Shown one piece after another: positions 1-11,878 of a stretch of DNA of 64,000 nt. The first letter of the stretch is position 1. Each line of letters opens with the position of its first letter. The notes below the pieces were generated by a model that was not told the origin of the DNA, made no database searches, and worked only from the letters and a program-made list of their open reading frames with translations. Source of the stretch: Chloranthus sessilifolius (Eukaryota; Streptophyta; Magnoliopsida; Chloranthales; Chloranthaceae); the NCBI GenBank assembly GCA_021018995.1, contig CM037586.1, positions 147,664,060 through 147,728,059 of the forward strand, given 5' to 3'. The position numbers and the translations under genes are program-made.

Positions 1-94
1 GATGGTTATGGATTGTGAGAGGAACCAACTCCACTGAATATACACTATATTAATGTAGTGTTTAATTCTTTTCTTTGATCTACTCTTACGTCAT
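1..94. other. unannotated left edge
   Basis: AT-rich leader before the first recognisable repeat. No open frame, repeat boundary or regulatory site was recognised. Confidence 0.5.
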
Positions 95-364
95 GGTTGC
101 ATATGACATAGCTCTCTGTTAGTCCCTGTCACAGCAGAGTTTATCTGCTTTAGCTGGTTCTTATTCTATTTTCTAACTCCTTGCAAATAAGGATTTATCT
201 GATCTAACAGTAGCCTCCCTGCTCTCTATTAACTCTCATATCAAGGCAAATAAAATCTGTTCTGTCAATGAGTGAGTAGGGAGAGGGGTAGAACTATTGA
301 ACCTGCTAAAGCAGGTGAACTTTGCTATGACAGAGGCCAACAGAGAGCTATGTCATTCGCAACC
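95..364. mobile_element. MITE with long terminal inverted repeats, copy 1
   Basis: The left end GGTTGCATATGACATAGCTC is mirrored by the right end, which on the reverse strand reads GGTTGCGAATGACATAGCTC. The inverted match continues for about 60 bases towards the centre (CTCTGTTAG, CTGTCA, AGAGTTTA-type blocks). A second diverged copy lies at 25464-25824. There is no coding capacity, so it is a non-autonomous DNA element. Long inverted ends suggest a Mutator-type parent, but no clean target duplication was found at either copy, so the superfamily is open. Confidence 0.65.
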
Positions 365-1199
365 TATTTCTTTCAAGTTATCTACAATTAATGTAAATAA
401 ATAATAACTCAAATTAAAGTTGACCTTTGATGCAACCCAACTACAATGGAGTACTTAGCCGTCTCTTCATAGTTCATAGACAGTTCTCACATTAGCTATT
501 GTTTTTTTATGTCTTTAATAATTTTAATATATTCATTGGAATGTATTTGATATGCGTCTACTAAGCCATTTAAGATCTTCTTAGACTCGTTTTTTAAATT
601 GATAAGAATTATATGTAGCCTTTTTACATCTCTTCAAACTTTTTTTTACTTAAACAAAAAAGTTGCTTCAATTTAATATTTTGGAATTACTCCAAACTGT
701 TTTTAAAAAATAAATATTGACCAAACAAGGAATCAATATACAAAATAATAAATATTTTATATCATTTTTAAAATAATAATTATATAGGGTTTTATTAAAA
801 AAAAGTGACTAAAAAAGGTATCTAAAAAAATACCTCCTATTATAAAATTACATATTATGTACCCATGATTTACATCTTATTAAGCCTTTAATACAAGGGT
901 AGTATGGTCATTTGCCAAATAAGATGGATAGCCGTTTAGATAAACATTTTATAAAACTTCCCTCTATGGTAAAAGATTTGAAAAGGGTGATAAAATTGAT
1001 ATTAATTTTAGAAAGAGAGTTATTATGATAAATTTACCTAAATCTTATCTTTGAAGTTTTTTTACCATTCTCTTCTAAAATTTATAGTCAATAATTAGTT
1101 TAATGCCTCAACAATTGGTATACTTTTCGCATCCCTTTTTGTGCATGGGAGAGGATCTCAACAAGTATTTCTCCCTCAAGAATTTTTATTGTCATCAAA
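365..1199. other. AT-rich intergenic DNA, nothing recognised
   Basis: A/T-rich sequence with poly-A and poly-T runs around 640-840. No conserved open frame or repeat boundary is visible. The short frame over 1103-1324 overlaps the SINE head and carries no recognisable domain. Confidence 0.5.
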
Positions 1200-1270
1200 G
1201 AGGCATTAGCTCATTTGGTGCGCTTTCCTCCAATATGAGGAGTAGGTTGTGGGTTCCATTCTCGTCCTCC
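1200..1270 (+). mobile_element. tRNA-derived SINE head, copy 1
   Basis: This segment folds like a tRNA. It has an A-box-like TTAGCTCATTTGGTGCG, an anticodon-type stem formed by CCTC and GAGG around CAATAT, a B-box-like GTGGGTTCCATTC, and GAGG...CCTC ends that can pair as an acceptor stem. It matches a second copy at 23437-23503 in layout and wording. RNA polymerase III A and B boxes of this kind define the heads of tRNA-derived SINEs. The SINE body beyond about 1270 could not be delimited. It lacks the conserved loops of a functional tRNA. Confidence 0.6.
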
Positions 1271-1397
1271 ACAATGATTCTCAGCCTTGTCTTTATAAGG
1301 TGTGGGTTGGGTTCTGTTAGTTAACTCTAACCACTATATTTGGTGCTCCCTCATGCTACTCCGCAACTGTCACATGTGTATACGTGTCTGCTCCTCT

Positions 1398-1550
1398 CAC
1401 TACAAAAAATAAGACTATTAGCGGTAATTTTTTTAACAAAAAACTGCTGCTATTAATCCCGTCGCTACCAAAAATTGCCGCAATTAGTTTTGTCGCTACC
1501 AAAAACTGTCTTAGTAGCAAGTGCCGTTGAAACACCTTATTTTTGTAGTG
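1398..1550. mobile_element. CACTA-type MITE, copy 1
   Basis: Begins CACTACAAAAAATAAGACT and ends TTATTTTTGTAGTG, giving terminal inverted repeats with the CACTA start diagnostic of the En/Spm (CACTA) superfamily. The interior is a low-complexity mix of TATTAGCGGCA-like and TTTTTTGG motifs shared with the copies at 5559, 6948 and 25894. Flanking triplets are TCT and TCG, an imperfect 3 bp target duplication. It has no coding capacity. Confidence 0.75.
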
Positions 1551-1799
1551 TCGGTTCTCAAGGTTGTCTCGGCCGAATGACCATATCAAAAAAAGGAAAA
1601 AAAATTGTTATACTATCTAGGTAAATTGTTTGGTCAAACAACCAAGCCTATTTTATCCTATCAAAATTTAAACTTTTATAAATATCTTGTATGTGATCCT
1701 CAGCATGTGAGACTTATTGCTTATGCCTTTTGGGATCCTCTTTTTGAGCATGCAATCAATGGTAGATAGAAAGTTTTATTGGCAGGTTTAGATTCAATA

Positions 1800-2190
1800 A
1801 TTGAATGGTACCGCGATCAATTTTTTTGGTTTACGAATCGGTTCAGCATAAACTATAACTCAATCCAAATGATTTGGTTTTAGTTTCGATTAACCGAGTT
1901 TCCAAATAATCGGAACTGGATCCCTGAAAAAAAAACAGCTGTTTGATTTTCAGCAATTTTTTATTTTTTTCTTTTCAGTTTTTTTTCCCCTCAATTTTTT
2001 TCAATTTTGGATTAGTTTTTTAAACCTACCCACCGCTTTTCAGTTTCAGCCACGAAAACCGAAACTGAAGTGTTTGAGAATCAATTTCAATTTTTTCGGA
2101 TTTGAGCCGGTTTCTGGGTCTGATTTTGGTTGGGATTGGCGGTCCGGTTTTTTAGTCTGTTTCAGTTTTCGGTACAAAACTTGTACCCCT
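1800..2190. repeat. GGTTCGG-rich interspersed repeat, copy 1
   Basis: Stretch full of TCGGTTTCAG / CCGGTTT / TTTCGGT words ending ACTTGTACCCCTA. Related copies lie at 16300-16543 and 22049-22384; the last begins AAGGGTGCAAGTT, so the family ends are roughly an inverted AGGGGTGCAAGTT. That end resembles those of plant hAT non-autonomous elements, which is a family-level inference only. The left boundary is approximate. Confidence 0.45.
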
Positions 2191-3639
2191 ATCTACCGTT
2201 TGTGAATATTGCCTAATCATGTTCCGATCCTTATGTTCTTTTTTATTATCTTCATTCTTCCGGGGAATCCTCTCCATCATACAAATTGTTATGTATTGTA
2301 TCTTTAATCTTATATATTATTATGTTCTTAGTTTCCCTTGTTTGCTAATTTACATATTTAAAGATCTTCCCTACGCGTTGCTTTTTAAACAGCCCTTATC
2401 TATTATCACTATATTTTATTAGCCTATTACATATATATCATATATCAAATATATGATATAGAGAAAGGCTATAGAGCTAAACGATTTGAAACTTAGCAGA
2501 ATAAAAATAAAATACATAGTACAAGTTAATTAAATAAACACCAGATCGAATCGAGCGAATAATTAGGTTATAAATAGAAAATCACATATTTCGATACTTG
2601 GGCTCTACCATATAATTAGATGACGAGTTCATGAATGACATAAAATAGAATTAGTAAAAGCAGGTGAAGTGCAGAAAACCGAGTAGTATATTTTGTGGTC
2701 AATGAGTAGTATACTTGGGCTTTACTATATAATTAGTTTTATACTCAATTGAAATCAGTGGAGAAATAAAACTTAAAATAGATGAGACAAAGCGACAATG
2801 GTGATGATTGTGATAGTTGATTTTTCTTACTAGCTTCATCTATATTGTAACACCTTAGTGAGCGGGTCCTATAAAAAGCTGACCTTTTATGATCTTTATT
2901 TGGGGCCTGGAAATGTGTGATGGTCAACTTTTCAAGAGGCTCATCTCTGATCACATGAAAGTTGATCGAGTCCAACCAATGTGATGGCCACTTCATGGAT
3001 GGAGCACAATTCTAAGGTGAAATGTTTTCAGCACTTCAATCAATGGTCTTTTCACACACCATCCACACGTGTCTATCAATCTCATGCTCCGAAATCTACG
3101 GTCATTTTGATCTCCAAGAGGTGTCCTAGCATTTATGTCAAGGGTTGAAAATCCCAATTTCGGTATATCGGTACCATTCAAGATCGAAACAAATGATCTA
3201 AACCCCTAAAAGGTTGACAAAGCTATAATTCGAAGGTCACAAGTTCAGTCCCAACTTACCCATCGAAGAAGAAAAAGAAGGAAAAATAAATAAATAAATC
3301 TTTATTAACCCTTTGGGGTTGTGCCCGGACTATTTGGTACCTGAATGTACGGGGCAACACAATTGACCGTTTACAAATCTTATCCCTTTATGATTTAATG
3401 GTTAATTGTGGTAAATTAGATGATATGAGATTATGTTTTGTGCGAATCTTTGGCATTAAAAATCTTTACAATATGGCCTTTCAAATCAAAGGCTTATATG
3501 GTGCTCCACTTGAGCCCAAAAAATATCAAGGCTTTCTTTTTAACATATGTACAACGATACAAATCTTCTGTGTAATTTGTAGCTCCCGTATCATTATGTT
3601 GGTGTTACAACCACTTTGCCTTATGTTAGAGCCACCTCA
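2191..3639. other. intergenic DNA, nothing firmly recognised
   Basis: Short frames at 2219-2422, 2745-2996, 2993-3181 and 3398-3721 show no domain or homopolymer-free composition typical of plant exons. Around 3195-3290 there is a B-box-like CACAAGTTCAGTCCCAAC followed by an A-rich AAATAAATAAATAAAT tail, which could be a degraded SINE end. Confidence 0.4.
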
Positions 3640-3965
3640 CGTAAGCAAAACAAAAAAAAATGTTAAATGCTTAGAATCAAATGATAGATTTCGGTTTGCG
3701 TCACAATCTTTCACAAAATAGATCTTGAGATTATTGGGTCTATCAACATATGGTCAAATGTTGATTCCATGTGGCACACATCCAAAAAGTAAATGTGAGC
3801 CAAGTTTGATGGTACATTGAGATCAAATTCACTTTTGGGATGTGCCCCACGTGGAATTAATATTTGAGAGTATCGTGGTAAGCACATGCTCCAATGGTGT
3901 ATTTTGTAGAAGATTGGGACAAAATATTGTCTCCATCATCTTACTTCAAAGCAGTTTTACTATGC
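3640..3965. mobile_element. diverged foldback MITE (Mutator-type family)
   Basis: An inverted repeat. CAATCTTTCACAAAAT on the left pairs with ATTTTGTAGAAGATTG on the right, and the segment with CCATGTGGCACACATCC pairs with GGGATGTGCCCCACGTGG. The same words (gatcttgagat, gggatgtg, catgtgg) occur in the better preserved foldback elements at 14761-15164 and 19290-19696. It is probably an old member of that family; ends are approximate. Confidence 0.5.
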
Positions 3966-5034
3966 TTAGGTGAGGTGGAGGTAACAAAAGGTGGCATGGT
4001 AGTAACACCAGCCCTATCATTATAACAGAAATCCTAACATAAGTATATGGAGCACCCATTTGTAATTTTTTGAAGTGGGCATAAAGCTAGTGCATCAATC
4101 ACCGAACATTCTCCCAAACGAAGTGCGGCTCAGCTGTAATCTTTGAGTGGGGGGCACATTTAGCCCCTTTTTAAAAATAAAAACAGGGCAACAGGAAGAA
4201 TCAAAGCCGTTTAAGAAATCAAATGACGCGCTCTCTTGCGGAGTTTCGCTAACACAGCTATACGATTGACCGAGGCATAGAAAGGGGCGTTGGAAATCAA
4301 GGTTGAGAAAACGTACAAACCATCCAAAGTGGGATTTGCTTTTAGGCAAAGCTAAGACCCCCTATAGCATAACATTATTACAGCCTTTTCACCTATTTTA
4401 TGATATTCGTATCGGGCTGACTCTGCTGATTCGCCATTTATACGCTAAATTAAACGAGTTTGATGTGGATAATCTAAGCCGTCAAAGTGATAATTTATAG
4501 TTCATACAGCGAGTTGAAGAGGGCTGAAAAATAATATTTTTTGAGAGATTGGAACAATTTGACCTGTGCATTCTAATATCACCCATTATTTTTATTTTGT
4601 AACTGCCGATGTTCCAGATGTTGAATTTAATCCATTATAGGATCATGGCTTCTTAATAATAAGATTAAAATTCAATAATCAGAATAAAATAAATCTGTAC
4701 TTACTTGTTTGTCTTGATCCTTAATCTTGTATGTGATATTGAACGTTTGCTTACTTTGAGCGGATCCAAAATTCAGCCTTCTTAATTTTGAGAACACACT
4801 ACCTCTCTTTTTTTCTTATGCCAGAGATGGGCTACTAGGAATCTTAAGATGAGGAAAGGACGGTGTCCTCGAGATATATAAATCTCCTATGTTTCTTTAA
4901 CCATAATCGATTAAGCCTCAAGTGTAAACCACTAATGGTCAACATTGGGGAAAGTATTGGGTGTGGTTCACCAACACTAACAAAAGATAGTCGATCAGAT
5001 GATTAAAATTTACTTATAGGCTGATATTTTTAAA
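3966..5034. other. intergenic DNA, nothing recognised
   Basis: No conserved domain is visible. The overlapping short frames at 4095-4349 (minus) and 4303-4500 (plus) give peptides I do not recognise. Confidence 0.4.
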
Positions 5035-5125
5035 AAAAATAGGCTGATACGTGTCGGTATTGGCTGAGTCATATAAATCTTGAGCAAACCGATACCGAGA
5101 ACGATACTGATTTTGATAAGTTGGT
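5035..5125. repeat. GTATCGG-type repeat fragment
   Basis: Words such as GCTGATACGTGTCGGTATTGG and GAGCAAACCGATACCGAGA match the segment at 20030-20125 and, more loosely, 15335-15400, 22690-23165 and 48045-48305. A degenerate interspersed family built from ATACG/TATCGG steps; class unknown. Confidence 0.5.
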
Positions 5126-5558
5126 CACTACTCATTATTCCCGACCTTGTAGATAAGTATAATATTGATCTTAATTATAAAATCCTATATGGTCAAGGTT
5201 TTCCCCATTGAGGTGGGGAGTCGACGTTTTTCCGCAGAGACAATCATTAGAAAAGAGCCAACCACCCTATTTTGTGGTAACTCATGAGAGACGGCCTACC
5301 ACGTTCTTTCTTTTGGGAACCCACGGCTCACTAAGTCACCGCATCATCCACATTTTATTATTATTATTATTTATCTTTTATGACATAAGTATTGTTCTCA
5401 ACATATGACATTTGTCAACCGGTCTGATTGACCCAATACCCAACCCAAATTTTTATCGGGTTGAGTCTAATTATACTTATTATTTAATGTTCGTTAGACT
5501 TCGTCCCTTTCATGACGTTAGGTCTAATTAAACACGATTGTTACTTAACATTTTATCA

Positions 5559-5690
5559 CACTACAAAAAATAAGACTATTAGTGGCAGCCATAAACTACC
5601 GCTATTAGCAAAAAATAACTGCTAATACTCTTGTCGCTAATAGTCTTAATAGTTTTTTGGTTAATAGCTGCAGTTTTTGGTTAATAGTGC
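5559..5690. mobile_element. CACTA-type MITE, copy 2, right end missing
   Basis: The left terminus CACTACAAAAAATAAGACTA and the inner CGCTATTAG words match the family. The right inverted terminus is absent; the match fades at about TTTTTGGTTAATAGTGCC. Confidence 0.65.
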
Positions 5691-6800
5691 CATGTTCATA
5701 TTTCTTAGACATGCAATCCGTGAATCATCATAAACCTTAGCATTGTGCATAAACCTTACCATTTATTCAAATTATTATAAAAATAAATGAAAAGAAGGAC
5801 ACAAACATCCATCCCGAGTCCAATCTGTAGAACGTGTCTGCCCAGAATCGCTTGATCAATCGATTTCAACCTGTGGATTTTCAAACATTTAATAGTCAGA
5901 CTCGATCAATCGATTTCAACCGAGAGCAGACTATGAAATATCATCCAAAATCGATCGATTTCGACCAGTGAGCATACTGTGAATTAGTGTCCAAAATCGA
6001 TTAATCGATTTCAACTTGTGAGTATTCCTCAAAGTGTCTCAAATCGCATGGTGAAATTTTAACTCGATTTTAGCCAAAAACATCAACATCATCAATCGTA
6101 GTATGCATCAATCATAGCATGCATCACATCTAATCAGACCATTCATTATTTATGCAATAAAAGTACTAATTAACATAAAACTCATTTAAATCAATATTTT
6201 AAGTTCCAAGGGAAAACATGATTTTTCCATACCTATATCGATCGTATTTTTACGATTTAATCAAGTTCCTCACTATGACGATGGCTCTTGAAGGAAGTGA
6301 AGGCTGCTTGAGATTAGATGCAAGCATCTCACCGATCTTCCAAAAAGAAAAGGAAGATCTAGAATCTTATCTCTAAGGTCTCTAGGGATTTCTTACGGAA
6401 AGAACCTTTATTTTTAAGAAAAACTCTAAATGAGGTTATGATTTAGGATTTTCCATATAATACCTTTTTAACTTATTAGGGAAGCATCCGGTATTAGGCT
6501 AACACATCAAAGAAGCATCCGGTGTTAGATATTTACTTCAAGATCTAAAATAAAGGTATTAAAACCTACATACTAAGGTTCAATCCTTTGACCTCTTATC
6601 TCTAACTCAAGCCTCTAACTAGTAGGCTATTATTACATAAATTGTATCAATTAATGACAGAAATTAATATAACAGTTTGAAAAATCAACACATTTATTTT
6701 TAATTAAAACGTTTGAAATTTTAAAGCATGCGGTGGATACAATATTAGGCACATACAATGAAATAAGGTGTATCAATGCAATAAAATTAGGATTACTACA
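5691..6800. repeat. probable LTR-derived sequence with ATCGAT palindromes
   Basis: No coding frame. Around 5850-6020 the words TCAATCGATTTCAACC and ATCGATTAATCGATTTCAAC recur, as in the LTR regions at 27350-27480, 33840-34000 and 42606-43345. Around 6480-6530 GAAGCATCCGGTATTAG is followed by a near copy. The layout resembles the other noncoding LTR blocks here, but I found no paired LTR or target duplication, so this is a weak inference. Confidence 0.3.
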
Positions 6801-6947
6801 CCCTATCACGAAATTCACGAATTAATAAAAATCTTGAAAATATTCTACGAATAGGTGGTCTATCCATGGATAAAAATTTTGGCCGAAATTTGCAGGCTCG
6901 ATATTTTTGGTTTAAAAAAATTGGGCAACAAAATTTCAGTCTAGCCC

Positions 6948-7109
6948 CACTACAAAAAATAAAACTAATACCAGCAGTTTTTTGCTGTAAAAAATTACCG
7001 CTATTAATGAAAAAGCTATTAAGACTATTAGTGGCAAGGGTGTTAGCGGCAATTTTTTGTTAATAGCGGCAATTTTTGGCTGCCGCTAATAGTCTTATTT
7101 TTTGTAGTG
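6948..7109. mobile_element. CACTA-type MITE, copy 3, with CCC target duplication
   Basis: Complete 162 bp copy. It runs from CACTACAAAAAATAAAACTA to TAGTCTTATTTTTTGTAGTG and is bordered on both sides by CCC (6945-6947 and 7110-7112), the 3 bp target duplication expected for CACTA elements. The interior consists of TATTAGCGGCA and TTTTTTG blocks and encodes nothing. Confidence 0.85.
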
Positions 7110-7359
7110 CCCTCAAAATTTTGGTCAAATTTTCAATTTCGATCATGCCCGAAACCGATATTTTGATCCTTGGGTCTATCTATCAATCATTCACTTAACT
7201 CGTTGATTCTGGGAACATTTTTTTTTCGAATTTGACAAATTTTACAAATATCTATCATAGTGCGATGCTTTAATCAGTTCTTATTGTGTGTTTTTGTATG
7301 ATTGTAAATTTACAGACATTCTTTTGTAAAACAGGTAAATATATATTTTAAAATTAAAC

Positions 7360-7790
7360 CCAACTCTCTTGATCGTCATTTAAACACCAAAATGGGGCTT
7401 AAGTGATCTTACACCATTAAGGGTTAAGATGTGATTAATTCACACCACCAAAATGATAGATCATACACTAAAGGGCAATGGGCCCAAAAATAAAACTTTT
7501 GAGAGATTTTAACATACGAAGTTGTTGGCAATAATATAAACTGTTGTTTTAGTTTTAATGGTTGATATTAAAGTTCCTCAATCAGATGGTTTACATCCAC
7601 TTAGAGGCATGTTTCTTTAGCTGAGATATTTTATAATCATGAATTGTAACTTGAATAATTTTGGACAATTATATTTAGATTGGTCAAGAAGTGTCATATG
7701 ACATAATGATAAATCACACTTCAATGGTGTAAGTTAAAAAGTATAAATTTAACGATTTTACATAGGAGCCATTATTCCTTTAAAATTTTA
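7360..7790. repeat. inverted-repeat element with a related arm near the right edge
   Basis: The left part (GATCGTCATTTAAACACC ... CTTACACCATTAA) is the reverse complement of wording in the right arm of the family, while 7690-7790 (ATAATGATAAATCACACTTC ... GGAGCCATTATT) reads in the other direction. The segment 62690-62835 contains both sets of words in one arm. Probably an old foldback MITE; ends approximate. Confidence 0.4.
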
Positions 7791-7849
7791 CTATTATTAT
7801 TATAATCCCAAAAAAAATTCTCAAATTTTCCTAATAAAAGATCTTCTAT

Positions 7850-9065
7850 GACAAAAAGTCACAAAAGTTGATCTTTGACAAAAAGGTCTAACTTTGACCA
7901 ATATAAATTGCAGGGCTAAATTAAAAATTTACACAATATACATTGCACAATGATAGCTGCTATATGTTGTCAAGTTATACTAGTCAAATTTGGGATAAAA
8001 GGCAAATTTTATTAAAAGTTCGATTTTGACTAAAAGTCAAACTTTGACCAATAAAAAATTAATAAATGTTAAGATAAAAACTAACACATTAATCACTATC
8101 AAATTTTGATCAAATTTAAATTTTGATTAATAAGAATTTAACAAAATACTCCAAGGTACAAATTAATACAATAATAATCACTATCTATTATCAGGTTATA
8201 CTAATTAAAGTTTGCTAAAAATTCAAACTTATCAATCTTTAGTCAAATTTCAAACTTTGATTAATAAAAAATTAGACTACCAAGTTGCAAATTAATGTAG
8301 TAGTTGCCACTGTCTACTATCATGTTAATGTTTTTTTATAGTTTAACTAAAGTCATATTTTTATAAAAAGTCAAACTTTAATAATAAAAAATTATACTAT
8401 CAAGTTTCAAATTAACATAGTAGTTGTCACACTATCTACTGTTAGGTTATGCAAGTCAAAGTTTGACTAAAATAAAATTTGAATAAAAGTCTAACTTTCA
8501 ACAAAAGTTAAACTTTAACTAATAAAACTCTCGCAATGTACTATCAATTTATAAATTAATATAACGGTAGCCACAATTGATTGTCAAATTCCAATAATCA
8601 AAATTTGATAAAAATCAAATTTCGTTCAAAAGTTAAATATTGATTTAAAGTCAAACGTTAGCCAATAAAAAGTAACACTAAAAAGTTACAGAGTTAAATT
8701 GTTGTAACCACTATCCACTATTAGATTGCACTATTAAAGTTTATTAATAAAAAAGCATTGACCAAAAGTCAAACCTTTGAGCAATAGAAAAAATTTAAGG
8801 ATATTGTGTCAATGTTGTAAATTAACTCAAAAGTAGTCATGCAATTTCCACCCTCATATTATAATAGTTAAAATTTAATAAAAAATTAAATTTTAACTAA
8901 AAGTTCAACTTTGATCAATAGTCAAATTTTGACAAAATATTAAACTTTTCACTGTCATATTTGCTAGTTAAAGTTTAATAAAAAGCCAAACTTTAAAAAA
9001 CATATAAATCATATTAAAGTTTAATCAAAATTCATATTTTGACTAAAATTAACATTGACTAAAAG
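7850..9065. repeat. degenerate tandem array, about 120-140 bp unit
   Basis: A landmark of the form CTATCTACTATCAGGTTAT recurs near 8183, 8305, 8427, 8568 and 8700 with spacing of roughly 122-141 bases. Between landmarks are many short AAAGTCAAACTTTGACCAA-like words that are themselves near-palindromic. Overall an old, strongly diverged satellite-like block. No coding frame. Confidence 0.6.
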
Positions 9066-9070
9066 ATCAA

Positions 9071-9590
9071 GGAATAATTAATGTAATAGTTATAGTGGCC
9101 ATAATAGTGACTGCGCGAGTGCGGTCGTCATACTAGTAGTAGTGGTGGTAATATGATAATAAAAGTGAAAGTTACTATATAAAAAATCAAAACCAAAATA
9201 TTTTTATTTCTAGTTTAAATTGATTTTTAATTTTTATAAAATAACTGTAGAATAGTTAGACAAACTTATTTTTCTACTTTTTTGCTTCAATAAGTTAAAA
9301 AGTTACTTTTTTATATGTCTATCCAAATGGGGATAATTAATGTAATAGTTATAGTAGTCATAATAATGATTGCGTTAGTGTGGTTGTCATACTAATAGTA
9401 GTGGTGATAATATGATTATAGAAGTGAAAGTTACTATATAAAAAGTCAAAAGTAAAATATTTTTGCTTCTAGTTTAAGTTGATTTTTAACTTTTATAAAA
9501 TAGCATTAGAATAATTAGACAAACTTATTTACTTTTTTGCTTCAATAAATCAAAAAAGTTTTTTTTTTATGTCTATCAATCCAAACGGGC
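9071..9590. repeat. two direct copies of a 260 bp unit
   Basis: GGAATAATTAATGTAATAGT at 9071 recurs as GGATAATTAATGTAATAGT at 9331. The two units align along their length (CATACTAGTAGTAGTGGTG versus CATACTAATAGTAGTGGTG; TTGCTTCAATAA in both). Both end in GTCTAT..CCAAA(T/C)GGG, a wording common at ends of plant hAT-like MITEs, so this may be a tandemly duplicated element. Confidence 0.7.
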
Positions 9591-9627
9591 TATAAAGATT
9601 TACTTTTATTTTAAAGATAGGAATACT

Positions 9628-10454
9628 CGTTGATAAAAAATGGTATTAATAAATACCACCAAAGCACATAGTTCACTATGCTGTCTTAAATATAATAGAC
9701 GCCCCCACCTCGTCGGATAAATAAAGATGTAATAGGGTTTTCAGCGAATCTGCCTTTAGGATACAACAAAGCCTGATCTTGTCAAGAATCGTATATTTTT
9801 TTTTAGATTGCACTTTCTAGAGAAAGAACTTGCCACATAGATTTTCTGATACACAAAAAGATTCTTAAAAAAAATAAGAACGTAAGAGAAGATGAGAAAT
9901 AGATATTATTATTGTTTCTGTTGCCTTGTATTGTTTCTAACGAAGATCTTATCCCTAATTGTAGAGAAAATTTTGAATCATTGTGTCTTTTCAGATTACG
10001 TGTATTGTTTCTAACAGATATCTTATCTCTATTTATAGAGAAAATTTTGAATCATTGTGTCTTTTCGGGAAGAGATTTCAGATCTGTGTCTTTTCAAATA
10101 ACGTAAAAGGATAAATCGATTTCACTTGTGTCTTTTCAGATAGTTGTGTTTTTTCTGATAACGGTAAAAAGATAAATCGATTTCACCTGTGTCTATTCAG
10201 AGAGTTATGTCTTTTCAGATGACAGTAAAAAGATAAATCGATTTCGCTTGTATCTTTTTAAATTTACGATGAAGAGATAGCAAGCTTATATCTATTTAAA
10301 TAATGATAAAAAGATAAATTAAATCTGAAAAGACACTTCTGCAGAGAGAATAATTTTTACAACCATTGAATTAATATCAATATATATAATAATTATTATA
10401 AACTTAATTTTGAAATAATAAAATATATATTACTAAACTAATATATATATAACA
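9628..10454 (-). repeat. left LTR of the Copia-like element
   Basis: Aligns with 11879-12684. Inside 10080-10300 a unit of about 60 bases is repeated three to four times: AAAAAGATAAATCGATTTC, then CTTGTGTCTTTTCAGA, then GTTGTGTCTTTTC. The same subrepeat is present in the right LTR, so it predates the insertion. Confidence 0.65.
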
Positions 10455-11878
10455 ATTCTCCACTTATTTCAAAATTAAAAAAAATTGTGTATCAGAATGA
10501 TTATACTAAGCATCATCAGAGGTACCGTTCGGTTTGAACCTTTGACTAATACATACAACTCAAAGTTTGTAAAGACTTTAAGTAACTTATAGCTTTGAAC
10601 TTAAAACATGTCTAATAAATCAAAATTATATATACACTTACTATGACCTAAATAATTAGTGACATAAGACTTGCGCTTTACAATCATGAGCTAAAATCCT
10701 GATTTCATGAGTATCTCAGAGAGATGACCGAATCTCTGTTCATGCGACTTCACTTTCATACTCATATAGGTGCTCTTTTAACTACTTAATCACCCCAGCA
10801 AATAAATGCTTACAAAATTATTATGTGTTAAACCCACCGTCTCACGTTACAAGATATGTGTACAAAATTTAACACCGTAGGGATGGCCAATAGGTAACAT
10901 ACCTTTGTACACTTTCAAGGGTTACGAAGTTTCTTATCTCGTTGAACTTAGGATTTGGGATATCCAACTTTACTAAGTTGAGGTTCAACTACTGTGCCTT
11001 TAAAGATATCGGTCTTAGGCCGTAGTATTTTTTTAAGCTTCAAAGCCACTCTACTTCTTTTGCTCCCGCAAATAATGCTATTTGCACTGATTTTATACTT
11101 GAATCAAAAAAATATGTTTGTTTTTAGACTCCCACGATACTACTCATCCTATCAAAGTAAAAATTCATCCGCTTGTAGATTTTGAATCAAAACAGTCAGA
11201 AATTCAAGTAACATCAGTAAACCCCTCTAAGAGTTCAAGTTTTGCTACTATATTGTAAACTATAATGCATAGTTTCATTCAAGGTATCTTAATGCCCTGC
11301 GAATAGCTTCCAAATATTTCAACTCTAGATTGCTAGTTTACTCAATACCCCCACTATAAATGCTATATTGGGTCTAGTACACTTCATTAAATACATAAGA
11401 CTTCTATCTTAGTGACGATAAACTGTAATTCTTGAAACTTGTTCAAGAATCGATTTATCTCCAACCATTTTGAAATCAAAATATTAGAGACTAAAAAAAC
11501 CTTTGTACTGGCATCTTCAGTTAAACACTTCTCTAAAAAATTTCATAAATTTTTAGAAGTAGTACACTTATAGAATGTTTTGGACATCCTATCGCTCAAT
11601 GCATTGAGGATGTGGTCCAGACAATCTAGATCATCTTCCAGTCATTTGAGTCGAGCATTCGATCCTTCACTAGTCGTACTTTCTGTTGTTCCCGCTACAG
11701 AAATTAGTGGACATAGTATTGTAATGAGGATGTAAGCAATCTTGAATTATCGCAAGATAAATTACACTTTTTACTGTTATCTTTTGAAATTTGACCCTTC
11801 AAATCTGTTAAGCTTGATAAGATCTTGATTCATAAACTTTATGTTCTTAGTAATTAGAATAATCTATTGTCTTTAAAT

